NCBI GenBank assembly: GCA_032173965.1
Contig: CM063294.1
Coordinates: 8,788,452-8,852,451, forward strand
Direction of reading: 5' to 3'
DNA from: Sitta carolinensis
Taxonomy: Eukaryota; Chordata; Aves; Passeriformes; Sittidae
Length of the DNA: 64,000 nucleotides
A program made the position numbers and the translations under genes. Each line of letters begins with the position of its first letter. Position 1 is the stretch's first letter. Of the stretch, positions 55,897 through 64,000 are shown piece by piece. Below the pieces are notes generated by a model that saw only the letters and a program-made list of their open reading frames with translations, was not told the origin of the DNA and made no database searches.

Positions 55897-56175
55897 TCTC
55901 AGGGCAGCCTTTGCCCTGCTGACAGTGCCCACCAAAATCTCAGCCTCTTGTTTGGACACCCAGCCTCAGAGCTGTGCCTTGCAAGGCCTGGGCCAGCTCT
56001 TAAAGCTCAGGTCACGTTGCTCTGTAGCACTCACCCCTGCCCTTCTCCATTTCAAACACCATGGGACAGAGCTTCATGTGATGTTATCACCTGGCACGGC
56101 TGCCAGGAGCTGATCAAAGTGAAATCCGCCTTAATGAGCTTTGTCCAGTGTGAAAAACGAGGTTCACTTTCCTGG
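55893..56175. other. unique spacer
   Basis: About 280 bp of unique DNA between the TG repeat and the LTR. No feature is recognised. Confidence 0.5.
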
Positions 56176-56660
56176 TGAAGTTCAAAAATGTTTAATAAAG
56201 ACAATAGGAGACAGATAAAGCAAAGAAATACAGCCGGGTGCCTTGGTACGCTGACAAGAGCACCCTGGTGTCTTGAAACCCTCCCCTTTTTATCCTGGTC
56301 TTCATGCATGGACTTATGCACATTCACTTTTCCAGGAACTGCTCTGCATGGTCACTCCTTGGGTCCCTCAAGCATAATCCCACTTTTATTTGGTTCCTAT
56401 CATTTTTTGATTTGGGCTTGGGTCTCTTTTCACAGGCAGTGAATGCTGAGAGTCACTTGGGTCTCTTTTGGAAGTTATCTATTCAGGCAACCGAAACACA
56501 CTGCACCTAAATTCCAAACTACAGCAAAAAAACCCCTGATTATACATTTATTCAGGCAGTTAAAACACACTAAAAACTACAATAATAAACATCACATTTA
56601 TAACATTCATTCCAACATTTGCGAAAAGCAAACACCAAAATCTGCATTTATAACACCCAG
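56176..56660 (-). mobile_element. solo LTR, family C
   Basis: The forward strand starts TGAAGTTCAAAAATGTTTAA and runs through 'GCAAAGAAATACAGC', 'GGTGCCTTGGTACGCTGACAA' (shown in part), 'AGCATAATCCCACTTTTATTTG' and AATAAACATCACATTTATAAC. On the minus strand it has a TATA-like GATAAAAA near 56290 and the polyadenylation signal ATTAAA (forward TTTAAT, 56191-56196) close to its end. I recall this sequence pattern as a songbird endogenous-retrovirus LTR. No gag, pol or env flanks it. The inner boundary is approximate. Confidence 0.65.
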
Positions 56661-57386
56661 TGACCTGAGCGTGCTTCCATGAGGAATCTCCCAGCCCAGC
56701 CAGGCCTGAGGAGTGTGTCAGGAGCACAGAGCCCTCCCAGCACTGCCAGCATCCCCCTGGCAGTGCCCTGTGCTGTGAAACACAGCCCAGGTTCCTCCTC
56801 CCCTCCTCAGCCAGCCCTTAATGACTGCAGGCCAAATCCAGGATCTGAAAATGAGGCCGTCAACATCACCCAATTACTGCTGTTATTAAAAATGCCAAGT
56901 GTAATCATAATAATAATTAGACCCTTATTATGCAGCGCTGCCTAAGGAATAGGCTCTGAGTGTGGAAGGTGTCATACAAGCTCTATTAGCAGAGCTGGGC
57001 AATCTCACCACCCTCACAGCACTGCAGAAGATAAAACTGCATTTGAATGTGAATTGCCTGCATAAATCCAGTTTTGTCAGCCTGTCACCTACTGAGGGTT
57101 TATTTTGGTTTGGGGTTTGGTTTTGTTTGTTTTTTTTTTTTTTTTTTTTGGTTAGTTGTTCTTTTAATATTGCAACTGGTTATACCCTCTCTGAGTTTAC
57201 CTCTTGCCACTAGTGCCCTCACAGAGACTCTAAGCATCCTGAGAAATATCTCCCTTTGATCTGTTATTTATTATCAAACAATTATCCAGACAGACAAGTT
57301 ACACCCACAGTCAGTTGGTGCCTCACATGCCAGAAAAGCAGTGGTCCAGAAGAGAAGGAACACACTCAGCACCAGATGCTTTTTAT
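56661..57386. other. unique sequence with a T20 run
   Basis: About 700 bp of unique DNA. It contains T20 at 57130-57149 and TAATCATAATAATAATTAG near 56903. No gene or mobile element is recognised. Confidence 0.45.
57130..57149. repeat. T20 homopolymer
   Basis: Twenty T following a GGTTTTGTTTG lead-in. No adjoining retroposon body is visible. Confidence 0.95.
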
Positions 57387-57432
57387 TGACTTCAGGCAAA
57401 TACTTCCCCCTCCTTGGGCTTCTGTTGGGCCT
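57387..57432 (+). mobile_element. possible ancient SINE (MIR-like) core fragment
   Basis: TGACTTCAGGCAAATACTTC followed by 'CCCCTCCTTGGGCTTCTGTT' lines up with the MIR/CORE-SINE stretch 'TGACCTTGGGCAAGTCACTT' and 'CCTCTCTGGGCCTCAGTT'. The tRNA-like head is not recognisable upstream. A short chance match is possible. Confidence 0.35.
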
Positions 57433-59658
57433 AAATCCCCCAGCCTTTGTGAAAACACTTGAGTAAAAGTCCTACAGAAATGTGCTAATTAAAAATGTCA
57501 TAAGCGTGCTAATTATGTTGAAGATTACCACGTCCCCAGCTGATCTGTTCCCAAGTTGCCATTTGAAAGCCAAGCTCCCAGTTCCTTCCAAATGTATATG
57601 GAGAAAGCTGATATGGCTCCTTTGTCCCAATCTCCTGCATTGCATCCTAAGCATAATCTCCCCGGTTTTGCAACATTCGGGCAAAATCACAGCTTTTGAA
57701 AGAGATTAGGTGGTGTAACTTGGCTCCAGCCATCCTTCAGTCCTGGCATCTGTTTTATTGCTTTATGTATTGTGGAATTGAGGGAGATTATCTTCTAATT
57801 ATTCCCTGTAGTCTGCAAGACAGATGGAGGAGGGGGAAAAAAAAAAACCCGCAAATTGCGTTTCATCAGCGTGCTGCCAGTATGTGCTCAAACTTCAATC
57901 TCTTTTCTGGTCGTTGTCCCAGACATGACAGAAGTGTGGGAATCATCTGCATATGGGACATGGGTCTGTAAGACAAGGGTCGAGACAACCCCACACAGAT
58001 TGTTCTTGCATGAGTGGCCACAGAGTATTCAGGGTTTATATCAGCTTTCTTTTTCCAGCACGGATTTAATGGTCAGGATAGGAAAACCTGTTGAGTTCAA
58101 AAAGGACACGCAGCCAAACTCACCCAACCTCCAGCAGAAGCTCACTCAGGACAAGTCAGAGACAACATCTGAGATGGCTTTAGCCTGGCCTGCCCCTATG
58201 GCACACAATACTGCCACCAGTGCCACCACAGCTCAGTTCAGTGGGAATCAACCTCCACTCTTTAGTTTTGGGGTTGGCTGGAAAGTGGGTTTTGGTCCAG
58301 CTCCTGATTCTCTCCCTGTCCTTTCATTGGCACAGGCACAAACTCTTTGATTTTCCAGATGGGCAAAAGTTCCACACAGATTTGAGGTGGAGGCATTTTC
58401 ATGTTCACATTTTCTATTCAAAATAACTCCTGCTCTGCTGTGGGATCACAAAATGAAGTTTTTCTGTGGGGACAGGGGTGAAGGGCAAGGGGAGCAGTTT
58501 ATGGGATGGCAGAGCCCAGATGAATGTAAGAGTGAGAAAAACAAGGTAGGGGCAACACAATCCAAAAAGAAACAGAGAGGACACAAAGATTCAGCCAAGG
58601 AAAATGCTGAGTTTGTAACCAAAGCATTTAATTGGGATTAAACTTGCTCCTAAATACAACTTCAGCTGTTTCTCACTCTTTTTTTTTCTTTTTTTTTGCC
58701 CCAAACAAGGGGCAGAGCTGCTCGTGGGGTGCTCCTGCTTCTTCCAGAGGCTGTGAGCTCAGGGCCCACCCTGCCCAGGTACATCCCCGAGGGAGGGGAG
58801 CTGCTCTGGATGTGCTAATCCTCACAGTAATGATGCTCCTGGGAGTTTCATGACATCAAACACTGGGAGGGGAGGGGGTAATTAGTGCCCCAGAGTCGTC
58901 AGCAAAACGCTGGTTCTGGGCACCAGGGTTTTAATGGGTCATGAGGAAATGGTGTGGGGCTGGTGGAGAAGACTCTGCTCAGCAGGAACGAGAGAAATGG
59001 GCTGAATTAATGCTCTAACTAATGTGATCATTTAATATCAATGAAATGTCAACCAGTGTGGGGAGGGCTGGGTTCATCTCCAGGCCTGGGTGCAGTTTCA
59101 GTGGGAATGGTGGGGCTCTCTTCCTATAAATCCACACCTATCCTTGTCTTCAGAGATGTTTTTGGCATATCCAGACACGTATTTCTGTTTGTTCGTTACT
59201 TTTAGAATGGTCTGAAAGAGAACTCCCAGGGACATTGAAGCTGTGGAACAGTCTGGGATTGGGGATCAATCCTGTGGGAAGCACCACCTGCAGCAAAAGA
59301 GATGTTCACATATCTCGTGAGAGGAATATTTTCAGAAGACTTTACTCTTTGGAGGAGAGATCTTAGTGCAGTTCTTCATCCTGTCTTGCTGTGGGACCTT
59401 CAGGGAGGCTGGACACCTGTGGTCAGTGGTTTGGGAAAGCCTGGGGTCAGGGACACACAGTGATGGGGGAAACAGAGATCAGGAATGGGAGCCCAAGACT
59501 TTTCCAGTCAAAAAGGGAGGAGATTGAGGAGACTGGACCCCAGGGTGCTGCTCAGGAACCCTGCAAGTGTTGTGTGCCAAGCCAGGAGCAGGCAAGGCTC
59601 AAGCAGGAGAGAGCCAGGAGTGCAAGCCAAGGGGGAAGGTGACAATTGCTGCTCCTCA
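57433..59658. other. unique sequence, no gene seen
   Basis: About 2.2 kb of unique DNA. A plus-strand frame of about 164 codons (57856-58350) has no recognised domain. T-rich runs occur at 58679-58697. The stretch 57470-57700 (TGCTAATTAAAAATGTC and GTGCTAATTATG) has homeodomain-like cores. No gene is supported. Confidence 0.42.
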
Positions 59659-59722
59659 CAGGAGCAATCAGAGGGAGCCAGGCACCCACCCAGGAGCAAT
59701 CAGAGGGAGCCAGGCACCCATC
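59659..59722. repeat. two tandem 32-bp units
   Basis: CAGGAGCAATCAGAGGGAGC followed by CAGGCACCCA(C/T)C occurs at 59659-59690 and 59691-59722 with one or two differences. It is a recent local duplication. Confidence 0.88.
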
Positions 59723-61865
59723 CAGCCCCAGCCCAGCACCTCCCTGGCCAGGCTGGTCCAGGCCATGGCTCACGGGGGACCTGCAGCACTGACAGCTCAC
59801 ACTGAGGCTGATCCAGATGCAAATCCACACACAGGACCAGTGCCAAGGGAAATAAAACAAGGCATGAACCAATGCTGAGGATGTGTCAAGTCCTTTTTTC
59901 ATATTATCCCTTTGGCTGCAACGTTGGGCAACAGTTTTGGGGGCCAAGTGGAAGAAAGGACGTTGTGATGGCCCGGTTTAGTGATAAAAGCAAAATAAAC
60001 ATGAAAACCCTGTAGAAGTTGAAGAACACAATCCACTGAGTGCTTGTCCACAATGATCCTTGTCCTCTCCCTGGCTATGGCTGCTGCACCTTTTTCTAAT
60101 GTCCATTCAGTGCCTCAGCTCTTTTTCTTTGCTCCTCCCCTGCACTGTGGCAAAACCCCAGGGAATGGCCTGTCCAGTGGAGACATCTGAGCACTGTGTG
60201 GCTCCTTTAGAGGAAACCTTCACAGATTATGGACCAAAACACCCCCTGCTTCTAGAACTATTTCTAGAAGAAGACTGAGCCATTGCAAAGTGGCTGGGAA
60301 GGAAATGATCTATGAAATGAAAGCACTGCAGAGTATGTGATGAAAGGAAATTACTTCATGATCAAGGCAGCTCGATCATGATCTGGGTGAGTGTGTTTCT
60401 GAGTCTGGGGAGATGCTCTGGGCCAGCCAAGGGTGGTGGCCCCAGCTCTGAGTCCTCTGACAAATGCTTGGCAGCAGTTGGACGGGGAGGTCTCACAGGT
60501 TTGCCAGGTCCTTCTGCTCCGCCAGCTGATGAATTCAGCTGCTGACAGCCAGCACAGCAGAGTGGTTTGCAGGAGAGCAGCAAAGTGCATGGGCAGAGGG
60601 AAATGCAGTGCAAATCAGCTCCAAAACACACAGCAAAGGGGAGCAGATGCAGGAGGAGAGGGGCCCATGGGGATACATCAGGGGAAAAATGGCATGTGAT
60701 GTTTGAGATCCTTTCACAGAACTACAGTTGGTGCCTTGCAGAGAACTTTTTTATGAATGAGAACCAAAAAATATTGTCCCAGCAAACAGTACCCTTAAAT
60801 TATTCTCTCTGATCTCCATTTGGGGGCAGGGGAAAGCGAGTTGTTGAAGACTAAAGCAAGGCCATGAGCAAAGTGAAATATTACTGCAGCAAATGTCACA
60901 AGACTGGGGTACTCCAAAGGGTGTTTGTTTTCAAACCATGCTGTCTGCAGGTGTCAATCACAGCCCATGGTTTCTCTCTCAGCAGGTTGGTGTTGAATCC
61001 TCTAAAATTGCACCACCCAGGTCCATGGAGCCCTCCCTGGCTCTTCAGTGCTGGGAGGGATGGTGTGAGCACAGGAGACACCACACAGCCACTGGGCTGC
61101 CCTTTCTCACCCAGCCTTGATGAGCCAAAAAAGAATTCAGTATTGACAGGCCCACCTCCACATTCCAGGCTCAGGGCATCTCCATTTTCCCAGAAATCTA
61201 AACCACTTTCCTCAGCTTCTCTGACTCCTCAGCTGAAGTGAGCACTGCTTGTCAGCTGTAACCCAGTCCCAGGGGTGGATGAAACAAAGCTATCCCTCAC
61301 TTGATGAATTTGTACAATCTTGCACCCACAATTAAAGCAATTCACTGAAATCAATAATAAATGCATCGATTTTTGAGGTGAGAAGGGACTTTCTTGGTTT
61401 TCTCATCTGAATTCTTGGTCCAATATCAAGTGGAGATTGCACCCTGAGGAGCCTCTGTCTGACCCAGAGCATGGAGCTGGGCTAGAAAGAGCAATCCTAC
61501 CTTTCAGAAATACACCCTTCTCCTGGCTTTAGGCCTTTCACCTCTAGATGAGAGTATCATTGGAGATTTTGGGCTGGTTTTCAGCTGGATTTGTTGGGCT
61601 TCAACTGTGAACAGCTACAAAATGGTTTGGTCAGACAGACCCGTTAAGTGCTTCCCTTATGTCTCTGCTTTCTGTAAAAATTCAAGTTACTTTTTGACCT
61701 CCTCTCTGTTGAAGTAAATGACCTTTGTCCCTTTGGATGCTCATAATTTTGGTGGTCCTGAATACAGTTAAGTTACCCAAGACCCAAAAGAAAACTCTCC
61801 ACAGGCCAGTGTGTAGTCAGAATTCCTGGCTGGTCTCTCCACTGAGATATCTATGATTCCCTCAT
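59723..61865. other. unique sequence, no gene seen
   Basis: About 2.1 kb of unique DNA. Frames of 70-130 codons at 59.5-60.3 and 60.9-61.2 kb overlap in several phases and match nothing I recognise. TCTAGAACTATTTCTAGA at 60251-60268 is a short inverted repeat. No repeat family is identified. Confidence 0.42.
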
Positions 61866-61881
61866 AAAAAAAAAAAAAAAA
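61866..61881. repeat. A16 homopolymer
   Basis: Sixteen A with no adjoining retroposon body. Confidence 0.93.
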
Positions 61882-61955
61882 TGGCATGGACCTGGTACAT
61901 CCAAGGGAAAAGAAAATGTTCATCTGATCCCTTTAACCTAATTCAATTTTCTGTG

Positions 61956-61973
61956 CCCCCCCCCCCCCCCCCC
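61956..61973. repeat. C18 homopolymer
   Basis: Eighteen C, a rare length for a C run in vertebrate DNA, followed by AAAGACACC. The exact length may be affected by sequencing error. Confidence 0.92.
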
Positions 61974-64000
61974 AAAGACACCTGTGGTTTTTCTACTCAA
62001 TCAGAACAATTTGTACAACACTGCAAGGAAAGTTGCCCCATCTGGTAAACTCCTTGCTGAACAAGGGTGGATTTATTGTTGCTATTTGATTCCTTAATCC
62101 CTTCACATTGTTTGTGATGTGGGACTGGATGAACATAACTGAAACACAGGGTTTAATTACATCCAGAGGCTTTTGATGCTCTTAAGAAAGGAGAAAGACT
62201 CATGGAGTTAAGAACTAGGCCAACAGCAGGTAGGAGCTTTTAAGGCTTCTCCCTCTTGAGCACATGACTTGGGTTTCCCCACAGGCACCCCTGCTAGAAA
62301 ACAAAATTAATCTGTCACACACAGGGGACTAGATTCAGAACAGGTTTTGTGCCATGAGACAGCAGCAGCTGAGTCTGGGGGGATTTGATTGAGACCAGCC
62401 CCTTGCAAATCAGTGGAAATATCTCACTGCATCTCACACCCCAAGTTAATTTGGAATATTTATTTATCTTCAAACCAAATTGAGAGTGAAAAAAAAAAAC
62501 AAACTTGATGCTGAAAGAGAGGTGCAAATTGTGGATTTGGAGTCCCTGCATGGAGCATTTTCTTCTCTGCTGGGTTATTTCTGAGAGGTGCTTCTCTTTC
62601 CATTCACACCCACAGCACACTCACGTGTTCCCCTGACAGTGGAGATGCTCCTTTATTTTCACATATCATGCTGGCAGGGGAAATCATGCCTTGAAGCTGT
62701 AAAGTGCAAATTATACAGCAAAAGCAGACAGAAATCAGAAAAATAGAATTCCTGTAGTGGTTACAATCATGAAAACACTGTCACATTCTCCTTGTTGCCA
62801 CCATCCAAACCATCCTGGCTACCCTTGAAGTACAATCAAAGAAAAGACATTTCCCATTCTCTAATCCATTATTCACCAAAAAACCAGCACAGAATGAAAA
62901 CAGAAGTGCAAGCATCTGTTTTCAGGTTCGATCTTTTTTGGAGGTCTGATTCCTCTGAAGAACTTAAACCCAGAAGTCAAACATCATAAATTATTAGACA
63001 AAGGGTGCTGAGAATTGCAGGAGAGTCAGGAGTATCTCCAGTGCCTTTAGAGACATCTTTGATATTCCTTTCTTAGGAAAACATTTGTTTTCAGGCAAGA
63101 ACATCATATAACACAAGCAGCTGCTCTGATCTATCTCAAATTCCCAAGCAGGCTAATATTTAAACTGCCTGATCAATTGTGTCTGCTTCTATATTCTCTT
63201 AATAACAAATAAAAGGCATTTTTGCAATATTTAGCAGAGTTCCTTTGCAGAGATCTCCCTCTGAAAAGGGAGACTCATTCAGCTTTTGGTGTTTCACTCT
63301 CAGGCATGTATTACAGGACAACTGAATTCTGTCTGAGACATCCACAATAACCCACAGCTCTTGGAAGAATAAATCTCTGCATCACATTTCCACACCCCAC
63401 AGCAGATGAATTATGCAGGATAAATACATCGGGACACATCAACTCAGCAAGGAAACAGCTTCAGCCACAGCATTTTAATGGTCTAATATAAGGATGAGAT
63501 ATTATTGGCTGCATTTTGCCTTCAGTAAGGGCTGTAAATACATGTGGTTTCTTGAAAGAGAGCAGAGCCTTGTAAATATTTAGGCTGTGCATTATGCCAT
63601 ATGATAGCAACCCGTGTGTGACTTGCCACTGGGCCTTTGACTGGGTGGTTTTGCAGATGATGAGCACAGCCCCTTGTCATTAGAACTGTACAGAAAAGAA
63701 AATTGTACACTTGTGGTGTCCGACCCCAATAGCCCCAAACAGCCAGGGTGGGGAGGGATTTAACCGAGCTGGATTTTGGCAAGGGGATCTCTCTCCTTCC
63801 TCCTGTGCCGTGAAGATCATTAAAGGGCTTCACGCGGCCCCTTAACCTGACAACGAAAGGAGTCAAGTCCGACCCAGCCACTGCTGATTAAATTCTGGTT
63901 TTCCTCAGCAGAGGGAGCTTGAGTCTGCAGCAAGAGCTTCCCTTGGGCTTGCTCTCCTCAGTGCAAGTAAAAGAGGAGAGATCCTGGCACAGGGAGCAGC
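61974..64000. other. unique sequence to the end of the window
   Basis: About 2 kb of unique DNA with short unrecognised frames on both strands. The last 250 bp has several CpGs (TTCACGCGGCC, AACGAAAGG, GTCCGACCC). It also has a weak CTCF-like TCAGCAGAGGGAGC at 63905-63918, two mismatches from the core. No gene or mobile element is recognised. Confidence 0.42.

Noticed and set aside
59878..60300. Retroviral leader or gag remnant suggested by a TTTTGGGGGCC stretch
   Set aside because: No primer-binding site, LTR edge or recognisable gag/pol motif accompanies it.

Overview
This window looks like nuclear DNA from a bird, probably a songbird. The grounds are truncated CR1 LINE 3' ends with the bird-type terminal sequence (TCATGGAATCACAGAATGG and relatives), solo retroviral LTRs whose layout I associate with passerine genomes, strong CpG depletion, and no Alu-like or L1 repeats. 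The class-level call is firm; the songbird call is inference from remembered repeat families.

I find no protein-coding gene that I can support. The longest open frames are produced by simple repeats at 2.6-3.2, 38.2-38.5, 46.4-46.7 and 54.9-55.5 kb. The remaining frames are short, often open on both strands, and match no family I recognise. There is no tRNA, rRNA, CRISPR array or bacterial-type operon. The window is best read as intergenic or deep-intronic sequence, although lncRNA exons cannot be excluded by eye.

Layout. 0-5.7 kb: two CR1 fragments, a perfect 12-bp hairpin, a 550-bp polypurine tract, a pair of STAT-type palindromes and a 53-nt T run. 5.7-22.3 kb: mostly unique DNA with a p53-type response element near 8.3 kb, a solo LTR at 9.4-9.8 kb, a CR1 at 13.8 kb and several blocks resembling conserved non-coding elements. 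22.3-33.3 kb: the longest CR1 copy, AT and homopolymer tracts, a 100-bp tandem duplication, an ancient tRNA-derived SINE at 31.8 kb, a homeodomain-motif block at 32.7 kb and a perfect oestrogen-response palindrome at 33.14 kb. 33.3-46 kb: a second copy of the first LTR family, two CR1 fragments, a TTTTGGGG-type minisatellite and another probable LTR. 46-56.7 kb: a 265-bp ATCCC array, the only plus-strand CR1, the window's densest CpG cluster with a CTCF-like site at 53.0-53.2 kb, a conserved-looking block behind it, a 657-bp uninterrupted pyrimidine tract, a TG repeat and a third LTR family. 56.7-64 kb: mostly unique DNA with homopolymers and a possible second ancient SINE fragment.

No genes can be described as working together. 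The most credible function is cis-regulation, centred on 53.0-54.6 kb. I saw no evidence of an undescribed multi-gene system. Conservation, motif and repeat-family statements are by eye and need alignment or database comparison.
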